NCBI GenBank assembly: GCA_022760735.1
Contig: JAKELU010000018.1
Span: 1 to 42,218, forward strand
Length of the DNA stretch: 42,218 nt
Reading direction: 5' to 3'
From: Firmicutes bacterium FC7
GTDB taxonomy: Bacteria > Bacillota > Clostridia > Tissierellales > Tissierellaceae
The notes beneath the pieces were generated by a model, which did no database searches, was not told the DNA's origin, and was given only the letters and a program-made list of their open reading frames with translations. Made by a program: the position numbers and the translations under genes. Shown here one piece after another: positions 16,995 to 27,077 of this stretch (its first letter is position 1; the number at the start of each line of letters is the position of its first letter).

Positions 16995-18353
16995 CTACTC
17001 TTCTAAGTTAGCTAATATTGATATAGCACATTCAATTCTTTTCTTCTCCATTTCACAACCTAGCTTATAAGGTCTAGATATATCCGTGTGTGAGTAATAA
17101 GCATTTGCATGACAACCACCACTGCAATAGAATCTTGCCCAACAACTTCTACATTCTTCTTTTGTATATACGTTTGAATTCTTAAATTTATCTCTTAATT
17201 CAGTGTTTAAGACACCATCTTCTATATTTCCTAACAAAAATTCCTTCTCTCCTACAAACTGATGGCATGGATATAAATCACCCTCAGGTGTAACTGCAAC
17301 ATACTCACTACCAGCACCACAACCAACTGCTCGCTTTATTATACAAGGTCCTTGATTTAAATCTATCATGAAGTGAAAGAAGTAAAAGTCTTTGTCTTTT
17401 CTCTTTATATTAATGTAGTCCTGTGAAAATTTTTCGTATTCCTTTAGAACCTCATCAAGATGTTCTGCCCTTAATGCATAATCCATTTCCTCAGAAGTCA
17501 CTACTGGTTCAATAGATATCTTTTTAAATCCATTGTTATAGAAATCCAGTGCGTCTTTTGAAAAATCAATATTTTTATTAGTAAAAGTGCCTCTAATATA
17601 ATAATCTTTATTACCACGTTTCTCTACCATTTTCTTGAACTTTGGCAATATGATATCATAGCTTCCTTCTCCATTTATGGTTTGTCTCATATTATCATTT
17701 ATTTCTTTTCTACCATCTAGACTTAAAACCACATTATCCATATTTTCATTAATAAATTCAATCTTCTCATCATCTAGAAGAACACCATTTGTAGTTATAG
17801 TAAATCTGAAATTTTTATTATATATTTTTTCTATTTCTCGCCCGTATTTTACTAATTCTTTTACTAATTGAAAGTTCATCAATGGTTCTCCACCAAAGAA
17901 ATCAACTTCCAAGTTTTTTCTATTACCGGAATTCTTTGCTAGAAACTCCAATGCCTTTTTACCTACTTCCAAGGTCATAAGACTTCTTTCACCTTTGAAA
18001 TTTCCCTGTGAAGCAAAGCAATAATTACACTTTAGGTTACAATCATGAGCTACATGCAAACACATAGCCTTAATTATATTACTTTCATTATATTTAAAGT
18101 CAAAATTGTTTTCTTCCGAAAATAGAATTCCTTCTTTAACTAATATGGCTATTTCGTTGTATGCGTCTATTACAGCCTTTTCGCCATATATACTTTTTAG
18201 CTTGATTACTATATCTTCACGAGTATGGTCTTCATATAAATCAAGTATATCATATACTATTTTATCAACTACATGAACACCACCGCTATTTACATCTAAA
18301 ACTATATATTTATTATTTAAGTAAAATTTATGTATTTTTGCTACCTTTATCAT
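16995..18353 (-). CDS. scfB: Radical SAM/SPASM maturase of the SCIFF peptide
   Basis: Thioether cross-link-forming enzyme for the SCIFF ribosomal peptide. The 452-residue protein starts with a RiPP-recognition-like domain (about 1-85). The radical SAM cluster is C105, C109, C112 (HDCNLKCNYC), followed by FFGGEPL. A SPASM/twitch region contains many cysteines (GCGAGSEYVAV..., then CRSCWARFYCSGGCHANAY) for two auxiliary Fe-S clusters. The precursor gene scfA lies directly upstream. The family joins cysteine sulfur to an acceptor residue in the peptide; the biological role of the product is not known to me. Confidence 0.95.
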   Translation of the reverse strand: MIKVAKIHKFYLNNKYIVLDVNSGGVHVVDKIVYDILDLYEDHTREDIVIKLKSIYGEKAVIDAYNEIAILVKEGILFSEENNFDFKYNESNIIKAMCLHVAHDCNLKCNYCFASQGNFKGERSLMTLEVGKKALEFLAKNSGNRKNLEVDFFGGEPLMNFQLVKELVKYGREIEKIYNKNFRFTITTNGVLLDDEKIEFINENMDNVVLSLDGRKEINDNMRQTINGEGSYDIILPKFKKMVEKRGNKDYYIRGTFTNKNIDFSKDALDFYNNGFKKISIEPVVTSEEMDYALRAEHLDEVLKEYEKFSQDYINIKRKDKDFYFFHFMIDLNQGPCIIKRAVGCGAGSEYVAVTPEGDLYPCHQFVGEKEFLLGNIEDGVLNTELRDKFKNSNVYTKEECRSCWARFYCSGGCHANAYYSHTDISRPYKLGCEMEKKRIECAISILANLEE

Positions 18354-18381
18354 TAAATGCCTCCTAGAGCCTAAATATTTA

Positions 18382-18419
18382 CAAATAAAAAGCAGTGGAT
18401 AACCACTACTATTTATTTG
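18382..18419 (-). terminator. Hairpin between scfA and scfB (probable partial terminator)
   Basis: AGCAGTGG (18391-18398) pairs with CCACTACT (18403-18410) with one mismatch, and CAAATAAAA/ATTTATTTG extend the stem. On the minus strand the TTTTTATTTG side follows. Such a structure after the precursor would let scfA RNA outnumber scfB RNA. Confidence 0.6.
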
Positions 18420-18428
18420 AGATTAAAA

Positions 18429-18569
18429 TTAATTGTTTTCACACTTTTGATTTCCAACAGTACATGAAGTTTTACATGCAGATTGACAAGAAGTTTGGCA
18501 CTCGCCACATCCACCTTTTGCTATAGTGTTTTTTAAATTCTTACCACTTAATGTTTTTATGTATTGCAT
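18429..18569 (-). CDS. scfA: SCIFF peptide precursor (six cysteines in forty-five residues)
   Basis: A 46-residue peptide. It starts MQYIKTLSGKNLKNTIAKGG and continues with six cysteines at 21, 24, 28, 32, 36 and 43. It is the substrate of the adjacent maturase. Thr37 lies five residues after Cys32, the pair I recall as cross-linked in the Clostridium thermocellum homologue CteA, so the same thioether is likely. The ATG has a strong GGGAGG Shine-Dalgarno, and there is an extended -10 promoter about 40 bases upstream. The family is conserved across Clostridia yet not assigned a function. Confidence 0.95.
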   Translation of the reverse strand: MQYIKTLSGKNLKNTIAKGGCGECQTSCQSACKTSCTVGNQKCENN

Positions 18570-18600
18570 TATTTTACCTCCCTTTTATAAACTAAAAATT

Positions 18601-18609
18601 ATTATAGCA
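18601..18609 (-). promoter_or_regulatory. Extended -10 promoter of scfA
   Basis: The minus strand reads TGCTATAAT, a full extended -10 (TATAAT = 18601-18606). The -35 region at 17 bases (TTTATC) is weak, as is usual for extended -10 promoters. It lies between the TIGR04086 gene and scfA. Confidence 0.6.
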
Positions 18610-18641
18610 TAATAGAGTATTTTGATAAAGTCCTTTTTAAG

Positions 18642-19016
18642 CTATATTAGGTTAATTCCAATCATTCCACCTATTATACCTGTTACAACCGATATAAGAA
18701 GCTTGCTTAATAATATAGATATTTCAGTATCCCTAATAAAAATTAAATTGATTAAAAATATAACTAGATAGTACAATAAACCTACAATGCCTCCGTGCAA
18801 CCAACCTTTTTCTTTTATTTTTATGGCTGCATATAAACTTGAAATTGCTAGGCTAAAAATCATAGTTAAATTATTTAATAAATGCAATCTACTTTCACTC
18901 AAAGAAGTGAATCTCAATAATAATGAAAAAAATACTAACAAAATAATAGTAATGACAAAAGCCATTATTACACCTTTTAGTAAATAACTAATCCTAGATT
19001 TATTTTTACTCAACAT
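18642..19016 (-). CDS. TIGR04086-type four-helix membrane protein
   Basis: The 124-residue protein has four hydrophobic segments (about 15-36, 47-63, 75-94 and 103-123) and little else. Its position between yajC and scfA matches the TIGR04086 family, regularly found there in Clostridia. The ATG is preceded by GGGAGTG. Function is unknown; a link to the SCIFF locus or to protein export is possible from context only. Confidence 0.75.
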   Translation of the reverse strand: MLSKNKSRISYLLKGVIMAFVITIILLVFFSLLLRFTSLSESRLHLLNNLTMIFSLAISSLYAAIKIKEKGWLHGGIVGLLYYLVIFLINLIFIRDTEISILLSKLLISVVTGIIGGMIGINLI

Positions 19017-19070
19017 ACCATCACACTCCCTTCACTAGTAATTTATTGCATACTGGGAGTATTTAGTACT

Positions 19071-19098
19071 AAAAAACTTCCTATTTAAGGAAGTTTTA
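19071..19098 (-). terminator. Terminator after yajC
   Basis: AACTTCCT (19075-19082) and AGGAAGTT (19088-19095) form a perfect stem extended by A/T pairs, followed on the minus strand by TTTTTT. It closes the ruv-queA-tgt-yajC transcript, so the TIGR04086 gene depends on read-through or its own promoter. Confidence 0.85.
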
Positions 19099-19110
19099 TT
19101 ATAACTTAAG

Positions 19111-19437
19111 CTATTCATCTTTACTTTCTACTTCAATATCTTCTTTCTTTGATGCAATTTTAGCTTCATTTTTATTCACTACAGAACCTATTGCCCATTT
19201 AGTTACATCAAGTCTTGTTTTGGTATTACCAACCTCTAGAATAACAATATCCTCTTTAACTCTTAATATTTTACCACATATTCCTCCTATTGTTATTACT
19301 TCGTCACCTACTTTAAGGTTGTCTCTCATCGCAGCTATCTCTTTTTCCTTTTTCTTTTGTGGTCTTATAGCAAATATGTAGAATATTACTAAAAAACCAA
19401 TTGGTAATATCAAAGCATTTAATTGTTGTGCATTCAT
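19111..19437 (-). CDS. yajC: Preprotein translocase subunit YajC
   Basis: Accessory subunit of the Sec translocon. It has one N-terminal membrane helix (about 7-24, ending AIRPQKKKEKE), then the conserved domain with VGDEVITIGGICGKI and a charged tail; 108 aa. The ATG has AGGAGGGG upstream. SecD and SecF, its usual partners, are not encoded anywhere in this window. Confidence 0.95.
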   Translation of the reverse strand: MNAQQLNALILPIGFLVIFYIFAIRPQKKKEKEIAAMRDNLKVGDEVITIGGICGKILRVKEDIVILEVGNTKTRLDVTKWAIGSVVNKNEAKIASKKEDIEVESKDE

Positions 19438-19497
19438 ATAACCCCTCCTTTTCTTTTATATATATTATACAATAAGAATAACAAAAATCATTAATTA

Positions 19498-21655
<2,158 letters not shown>

Positions 21656-21666
21656 AGTTTCATCCT

Positions 21667-23028
21667 TTATTTCCCTAAATTTAATATCTCAACACCATTA
21701 TAGTAGTGTGTGATGATATCATAATAATTATAACCTTGATTTGCCATTTCCATAGCTCCATATTGACTCATACCAACACCATGACCGTAACCTTTACCAT
21801 TAAAAACAAATCTGTCAGGTTGGCTTACATAGGTAGAACCAACAGTGCTTGTCCTATCTACGCCTTTTGCTCTGCTAACTGAACTCCTATTTACACCTAT
21901 ATGATTCTTTCCATCTAAAATATAAGCGTAGTTTAAATTTATTTCCCTTGGATAGATGCTATTAGCATCAATAACATAAACTTTAGAATTTTGATTTCCA
22001 CCTTCCTTATATACAGTAAATAATGTACTCTTCAAAGTTGTAAGACCTAATATGTTTCTTAAATCTGAACCTTTAATTATTTTTTCTCCCATACTACCTA
22101 CAATCTTTATACTTAATACTCTGTTAGATTCGGATGTTTCTATTATTTCCATATCCATAATTTCGCCAATGTTTATTCCTGCAGCTATGAGCTTTGATTT
22201 AATCTCAGATGTAGACATAGTAAAAGTCCATGAACTATTTGGGGCATTTTTTGAAAACGGGTCCTCTATTGCAGTTAAGTAAGGTAAACTTTGACTCCAA
22301 ACATTTGAACTATCTTCAGTATACCCTCCAGAGTTAGAATGGTAATTAGCACTTATAACTTTACCATTATAACTGACATACTGTCCATATGTCTCATTAA
22401 CTGCTTGATTGGTTGTCCTATGTTCATTATCAAATGCACCATATACTTGACAATGAGTTGTATCACATAAGTTATATCCATCCTTTTTGTGTGCATTTAT
22501 ATTTACGTATGCAAAACTTCTGGCCACAATTGCCTGTGCTTTTAATGCCTCTAAAGGAAAGCTGGCACTCATCTCTTTTGGTACAACACCATATAAATAA
22601 TTTTCGATATTAATATGATTTATTACACTAATTGCTTTATCCTTTATTATAAATGTAATATAATCCCTATATTTATTTTCTTCAACTTGAACAAGGGACT
22701 CATAAACAGTACCATTACCTATAACTATAGACCCGTCACCAGGTATAGTAGTCAATATTTCGAAATCATCATCTAATATGATAACTTCACCATAATCATT
22801 TCCCATTACATATATCTTATTTTCATAAACTTTTTCTATATCTTGTCCTAAATCGTATTTTTCATATAGTAGAAAACCATTATCACTATATAAGGTTATA
22901 ATATCTGATATATGTTTACTACTACCTAATTTTACATCAATATAATTCGATTCTAATTTTATACCAAATACATTGGTAGGAAAAGAAATAAAAAAGATTA
23001 AAATGCATAGCAATAGTTTTCTGGCCAT
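21667..23028 (-). CDS. SpoIID/LytB-domain lytic transglycosylase-like protein
   Basis: A secreted or membrane-tethered 453-residue protein with an N-terminal hydrophobic signal (about 4-22), an unassigned beta-rich region, then the SpoIID domain: [20 protein letters not shown] with the likely catalytic glutamate, [27 protein letters not shown] and a C-terminal [17 protein letters not shown]. SpoIID cleaves peptidoglycan during engulfment. The gene sits in the ruvB-queA interval rather than near spoIIQ/spoIIID, so it may be the SpoIID paralogue rather than SpoIID itself; I leave the symbol blank. Confidence 0.88.
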   Translation of the reverse strand: MARKLLLCILIFFISFPTNVFGIKLESNYIDVKLGSSKHISDIITLYSDNGFLLYEKYDLGQDIEKVYENKIYVMGNDYGEVIILDDDFEILTTIPGDGSIVIGNGTVYESLVQVEENKYRDYITFIIKDKAISVINHINIENYLYGVVPKEMSASFPLEALKAQAIVARSFAYVNINAHKKDGYNLCDTTHCQVYGAFDNEHRTTNQAVNETYGQYVSYNGKVISANYHSNSGGYTEDSSNVWSQSLPYLTAIEDPFSKNAPNSSWTFTMSTSEIKSKLIAAGINIGEIMDMEIIETSESNRVLSIKIVGSMGEKIIKGSDLRNILGLTTLKSTLFTVYKEGGNQNSKVYVIDANSIYPREINLNYAYILDGKNHIGVNRSSVSRAKGVDRTSTVGSTYVSQPDRFVFNGKGYGHGVGMSQYGAMEMANQGYNYYDIITHYYNGVEILNLGK

Positions 23029-23039
23029 AATCTACTCTC

Positions 23040-23249
23040 CTACTTTCTAAATATTTTAAACAAAATAGATATTATAATGGATATAATAATTGAGGTAGTA
23101 ATAGGAAAGTAAAACTTAAAATTACCTTTGTCGATATAAATATCTCCTGGTAATTTCCCAATTCCTAGCTTACTTCCAAATGTTATAATTAATCCCAAAA
23201 CAACTAAAATTAAACCTATAGTAATAATTAATTTCCCAAAAGAATCCAT
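23040..23249 (-). CDS. DUF2905-family small membrane protein
   Basis: A 69-residue protein with two membrane helices (about 5-25 and 48-65) and the conserved middle GIGKLPGDIYIDKGNFKFYFP, which identifies DUF2905. It lies five bases after ruvB with the Shine-Dalgarno GGAGGAG, so it is in the ruv operon. Function unknown. Confidence 0.88.
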   Translation of the reverse strand: MDSFGKLIITIGLILVVLGLIITFGSKLGIGKLPGDIYIDKGNFKFYFPITTSIIISIIISILFKIFRK

Positions 23250-23254
23250 ATTAT

Positions 23255-24265
23255 CTACTCCTCCACAAATGGAAATTTAAAATGTTCATACGCCTTTTTT
23301 GTAGCTACCCTACCCCTTGGCGTTCTGTTAATAAAACCAATTTGTAATAGATATGGTTCATATACATCCTCAATAGTTCCTCTTTCTTCGCCAGTTGCTG
23401 CGGAAAGCGTGTCTAAACCAACAGGACCACCTTGAAAGTTCTCTATCAGAGTAAGTAATATTTTCCTATCAATAAAGTCAAGGCCTAATTCATCTATTTC
23501 AAGAATCTCTAACCCCTTTTTTGCTATATCATGAGTTATTATACCATTTCCAACTACTTGCGCATAATCCCTTACTCTCTTAAGCAATCTGTTGGCAATC
23601 CTTGGTGTTCCTCTAGACCTCTTAGCTATTTCCATAGCACCATCATATTCTATTTCTATGTTCAATATATTAGCTGATCTAGTTATTATTTTTGATAAGC
23701 TATTTAGATCATATAAATCCAGATTTAACATAACGCCAAATCTGTCCCTTAAAGGTGAAGTCAGTAAACCAGCTCTCGTTGTAGCCCCAATTAAGGTAAA
23801 CCTAGATAAATCAAGTCTCACCGATCTAGCAGATGGTCCTTTACCAATGATTATATCAAGCGCGAAATCTTCCATAGCTGGATATAAGATTTCTTCTACA
23901 GTTCTATTTATTCTATGTATCTCGTCTATAAAAAGCACATCATCATCTGCTAAATTAGTTAAAATACTTGCTAAATCTCCAGCTCTTTCAATAGCTGGAC
24001 CTGAAGTTACTCTAATATTAACGCCCATCTCATTAGCTATTATGTTGGCAAGAGTAGTTTTACCTAATCCAGGTGGGCCATAAAGCAAAACATGATCAAG
24101 GGATTCATTTCTTGCTTTTGCTGCTTGTATAAATATCTTTAATTTTTCTTTAGCTTTATCCTGCCCTATGTATTCATCTATCCACTTAGGTCTTAGTGTT
24201 ACCTCTGTATCTAAATCCTCATCCTTAACACTTCGAGCTATAATTCTTTCATTCATTTCTTCCAT
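23255..24265 (-). CDS. ruvB: Holliday junction branch migration helicase RuvB
   Basis: AAA+ motor that drives branch migration with RuvA. Walker [10 protein letters not shown] (63-71), Walker B with [11 protein letters not shown], sensor GATTRAG, and a C-terminal winged helix ending [12 protein letters not shown]. The ATG at 24265 (336 aa) is chosen: GAGGTG is six bases upstream, whereas the GTG nine bases earlier overlaps that site. Confidence 0.98.
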   Translation of the reverse strand: MEEMNERIIARSVKDEDLDTEVTLRPKWIDEYIGQDKAKEKLKIFIQAAKARNESLDHVLLYGPPGLGKTTLANIIANEMGVNIRVTSGPAIERAGDLASILTNLADDDVLFIDEIHRINRTVEEILYPAMEDFALDIIIGKGPSARSVRLDLSRFTLIGATTRAGLLTSPLRDRFGVMLNLDLYDLNSLSKIITRSANILNIEIEYDGAMEIAKRSRGTPRIANRLLKRVRDYAQVVGNGIITHDIAKKGLEILEIDELGLDFIDRKILLTLIENFQGGPVGLDTLSAATGEERGTIEDVYEPYLLQIGFINRTPRGRVATKKAYEHFKFPFVEE

Positions 24266-24276
24266 TTTTAACACCT

Positions 24277-24867
24277 CTAATGTTTAGATAATCTCTTTAA
24301 GCCCTCTTTTATAATTTCCTCCAGATTCATCTTTTCAGCATTAAAGGTACCAAGTACTTTCTCTACCTCATATCTTGTGTATCCTAGACTCATTAGTGCT
24401 TGTATACCTTCATTATAATCATTTTTTATAATTAAATCATCTTCTTGCTCTGTTTCAGTAGAATTTATATCAATTCTATCTCTTAATTCAACTATAATTC
24501 TTTCAGCAGTTTTTTTACCTATACCGGGGCTCTTACACAATTCATCAACATTCTTATTTGCAATAGCTAATTTTAATTGGCCAGTAGTTAAATTAGATAA
24601 AATACCAATTGCACTTTTTGGACCAATTTTAGAAACTAAAAGTAGATGATTAAACATTTTCATTTCTTCTTCTGTCGCAAAACCATATAAGGATATACCA
24701 TCTTCTCTTACATGAAGTTGGGTATATAAGACTTGTTCACTTTCCCCAATCGTTAATTTCCTTATTGTATTAGCGGAAGTATATACTCTGTAGCCTATTC
24801 CATTATTCTGTATAATTACATAATCATTATTTATCGATACTATTTTTCCCATTATAAAATCAAACAT
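24277..24867 (-). CDS. ruvA: Holliday junction DNA-binding protein RuvA
   Basis: Tetrameric protein that holds the four-way junction for RuvB. The OB-fold N-terminus, helix-hairpin-helix segments ([13 protein letters not shown] and [14 protein letters not shown]) and the C-terminal RuvB-binding domain ([20 protein letters not shown]) are all present in 196 aa. ATG with AAAGGGTGA upstream; 13 bases after ruvC. Confidence 0.97.
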   Translation of the reverse strand: MFDFIMGKIVSINNDYVIIQNNGIGYRVYTSANTIRKLTIGESEQVLYTQLHVREDGISLYGFATEEEMKMFNHLLLVSKIGPKSAIGILSNLTTGQLKLAIANKNVDELCKSPGIGKKTAERIIVELRDRIDINSTETEQEDDLIIKNDYNEGIQALMSLGYTRYEVEKVLGTFNAEKMNLEEIIKEGLKRLSKH

Positions 24868-24880
24868 TTGTTATCACCCT

Positions 24881-25375
24881 TTATTTCATTCTGAAACTCT
24901 CTTTAAAATTTAATGAGCTTCCATGAGTTATTGCCACTGCAAGAGCATCTGCTACATCATCAGGTTTTGGAATTTCTTTTAAATTCAAAAGCATTTTAAC
25001 CATTTCCTGAACCTGATGCTTTTCTGCTCTGCCATATCCTACTACAGCTTGCTTTATTTGTAGAGGAGTATACTCATAAATAGGAATCCCTTTATTTATG
25101 GCAGCTAATATTTCTACACCTCTAGCTTGTCCCACTTTTATCACTGTTCTAGCGTTTTTGTTATAGAAAAGCTCTTCAATTGCTAAATCATCTGGATTAT
25201 ACTTTTCAATTATTCCTGTTAATTGATCATAGACTAATTTTAACCTGTCAGGAAATATCATATTTGAATCTGTTGTAATTGCACCATAATCTATAACCTT
25301 ATAATGATTGCCCCTACACTCTATTATACCATATCCTACTATAGCAATCCCTGGATCAATACCTAATATTATCAT
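24881..25375 (-). CDS. ruvC: Holliday junction resolvase RuvC
   Basis: Endonuclease that resolves Holliday junctions. The four acidic residues are D7, E67, D140 and D143, in the same arrangement as Escherichia coli Ruv[14 protein letters not shown] and [11 protein letters not shown] are typical family segments. 164 aa. ATG with AAAGGAG six bases upstream. First gene of the ruvC-A-B-DUF2905 operon. Confidence 0.97.
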   Translation of the reverse strand: MIILGIDPGIAIVGYGIIECRGNHYKVIDYGAITTDSNMIFPDRLKLVYDQLTGIIEKYNPDDLAIEELFYNKNARTVIKVGQARGVEILAAINKGIPIYEYTPLQIKQAVVGYGRAEKHQVQEMVKMLLNLKEIPKPDDVADALAVAITHGSSLNFKESFRMK

Positions 25376-25404
25376 GTAAAACTCCTTTCTGATACTATTA
25401 TACT

Positions 25405-25413
25405 ATTGTACCA
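25405..25413 (-). promoter_or_regulatory. Candidate promoter of the ruv operon
   Basis: The minus strand reads TGGTACAAT, an extended -10 (25405-25413), followed by a second TATAAT-like hexamer. No convincing -35 is seen. Confidence 0.4.
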
Positions 25414-25444
25414 TATTTTTTTGCCATTTTTGTATAAAGAAAAC

Positions 25445-25479
25445 AATATCAGCTAAAGTTTTAAACTCTAGCTGATATT
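25445..25479 (-). terminator. Terminator after the BofC-like gene
   Basis: AATATCAGCTA (25445-25455) pairs with TAGCTGATATT (25469-25479), with further pairing toward the loop. A T-rich tail follows on the minus strand. Confidence 0.75.
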
Positions 25480-25481
25480 TA

Positions 25482-26081
25482 TTAACTTATATAATCTTGG
25501 AGTATATCTGATAGCTCGTCTACACTATCTACTATTATCCCCTCTTTCAATTTTTCTTGATCTATATCAATTAGTATATTTATAGGATATTCAACAAACA
25601 CTTTGTCTAATACTCTCTCACCATTATCGCTAATCGTAAATATTGCGATCTTCCCATTTTCTTCACCAACAACATAATGGTCTTTACAAAGATGATTTCT
25701 TTCTCCCCATAATACTACTTTGACATTAGAAAATGTAACAAGGCTAAGATTAGAAGAGGTGTTATAAAGATGCTCTACTAATTCTTCCTTTGTCATATTA
25801 ACTATATCATCAGTAGCTAGATGAACATTGGAAACTAAATGTCCACATTCCTTATAATGAATTCTTTCTTCAATAAAGGTATTAGGTGATATTCTATTTT
25901 CTTCTTTTACTATTTCAATATTAGGAACTTCTTCGTTAATTTCATTCACATCACTAACAAGTTGTTGCTTCTGTTTATTTAGACTATTATCCATGACAAA
26001 AAATCCAATACCAAAGCTTATTACAAATAGTATAAAAAATAAAGCAAAAACGTATTTCCTTCTGTCGTTAAGTTTAAACAT
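25482..26081 (-). CDS. BofC C-terminal-domain-like membrane-anchored protein
   Basis: A 199-residue protein with one N-terminal membrane helix (about 10-29) and an outward-facing domain. It carries ERIHYKECGHLVSN, ERNHLCKDHYVVGEENGKIA and a C-terminal PINILIDIDQEKLKEGIIVD segment that I recognise as the BofC C-terminal type found beside ruvC in Clostridia. In Bacillus, BofC delays the sigma-K checkpoint by inhibiting SpoIVB in the intermembrane space. Whether this shorter clostridial form does the same is unknown. Its Shine-Dalgarno GGAGGG is inside a hairpin. Confidence 0.72.
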   Translation of the reverse strand: MFKLNDRRKYVFALFFILFVISFGIGFFVMDNSLNKQKQQLVSDVNEINEEVPNIEIVKEENRISPNTFIEERIHYKECGHLVSNVHLATDDIVNMTKEELVEHLYNTSSNLSLVTFSNVKVVLWGERNHLCKDHYVVGEENGKIAIFTISDNGERVLDKVFVEYPINILIDIDQEKLKEGIIVDSVDELSDILQDYIS

Positions 26082-26086
26082 GAAAA

Positions 26087-26112
26087 TCCCTCCAGATTAC
26101 TATCTAGAGGGA
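26087..26112 (-). promoter_or_regulatory. Hairpin sequestering the Shine-Dalgarno of the BofC-like gene
   Basis: On the minus strand TCCCTCTAGAT (26112 to 26102) pairs with ATCTGGAGGGA (26097 to 26087), 10 of 11 pairs, across a four-base loop. The 3' arm contains the ribosome-binding GGAGGGA, five bases before the ATG. It could act as a translation block or as a terminator of the preceding gene (only four T follow). Confidence 0.6.
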
Positions 26113-26167
26113 ATTATTCCCAATTGTATTTTTTTTATACTTTACAATAAAATCTCAAACCAATATA

Positions 26168-26899
26168 TTATCTGTATCTTTTTAAAACCCTATCATTTAG
26201 ACCATTCCAATATGCATCTTTATAGAGTTTAAAACCATTTTTTATTATAATTCTCTTTACTTCCTTATAAATATTAGATAGATCTTCTTTTGTTAGCAAA
26301 GTTGAATCTTCTTTAATATTGCCTGCTTTAGAACTATAGTCAATAGTCAATTGCTTGTCCAAAAATTTATTAAGACTAAAAACCTTAGCTTTAATTAAAT
26401 TTGACGTGTAATTGTTAATTCCATTATATAAATATCTTGATTTTTTTTCATCTTCATCAATTTCATTAAATATTCTTTCCTTTAAATCAACAATCTCCTT
26501 CTTAGTATCTTCAAAATGAAATAGATATTTTAGAGAATATAATTCATCAATAGAATAAAATTTCATAGTCAAACTTTCTAATTGATTTGCTCTCTTATTG
26601 CAATAGTAACCTTGTTTATATCCTTCTAAATACAAAGATAACTCTAATCTATTAATATCCTCATGTATTAATTCACCTAAGTTCTTAGCAATAAGTTCGT
26701 TACCACTTTTGTCTTTTAGAAATTTACTAATATGGTTTCTTAAATTCTTGATAGATACATATTTAGGATAGATATTCCTTATATTATCTTGTAAATCATA
26801 TAGGTTAAGTAGGATATGTATGCAGTTTATATCGTTATTGTATAAAAAATTATGTTTTAAGCTATTATATAATTCATAATCGCTTGTGCATACAGTCAT
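26168..26899 (-). CDS. Protein of unknown function (243 aa)
   Basis: I do not recognise the family. The protein is charged and mostly helical by eye, without a signal peptide or membrane segment. Distinct stretches are SLYLEGYKQGYYCNKRANQL, FYSIDELYSLKYLFHFE and, near the end, KLYKDAYWNGLNDRVLKRY. The ATG at 26899 is taken because GGGGAGGTAGG lies just upstream; the frame stays open 87 bases further into sequence that includes a TATAAT. It lies between a sporulation-type gene and asnA, separated from asnA by a long palindrome. Confidence 0.75.
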   Translation of the reverse strand: MTVCTSDYELYNSLKHNFLYNNDINCIHILLNLYDLQDNIRNIYPKYVSIKNLRNHISKFLKDKSGNELIAKNLGELIHEDINRLELSLYLEGYKQGYYCNKRANQLESLTMKFYSIDELYSLKYLFHFEDTKKEIVDLKERIFNEIDEDEKKSRYLYNGINNYTSNLIKAKVFSLNKFLDKQLTIDYSSKAGNIKEDSTLLTKEDLSNIYKEVKRIIIKNGFKLYKDAYWNGLNDRVLKRYR

Positions 26900-27023
26900 A
26901 AACCTACCTCCCCGCATTTTAAAAATAAGTGTACTATTGACAGCATATATTATTATACTACATATTTCTCCATTATTGTTGAACAAAATATAATTGGTTT
27001 TTTACAAATATTTAATAAATGCT

Positions 27024-27067
27024 TTAGGACATAAAAGAGTACTATATAGTACTCTTTTATGTCCTAA
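27024..27067. repeat. 44-base perfect palindrome downstream of asnA
   Basis: Bases 27024-27045 are the exact reverse complement of 27046-27067, with centre ACTATATAGT. It starts ten bases past the asnA stop. RNA would form an uninterrupted stem of about 20 pairs. There is no T-run directly after it on either strand, so it is not a textbook terminator, though the arm itself contains TCTTTTAT. Confidence 0.8.
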
Positions 27068-27077
27068 TTAATAACCA

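Noticed and set aside
16995-18353. Anaerobic sulfatase maturase as identity of the radical SAM/SPASM gene
   Set aside because: The six-cysteine SCIFF precursor lies immediately upstream and no sulfatase is nearby.
21667-23028. Assigning the symbol spoIID outright
   Set aside because: Domain content fits, but the location between ruvB and queA is not the usual spoIID neighbourhood and paralogues are common in Clostridia.
26900-26986. Longer N-terminus for the unknown 243-residue protein
   Set aside because: The extension covers a TATAAT element and the strong ribosome site of the shorter start.
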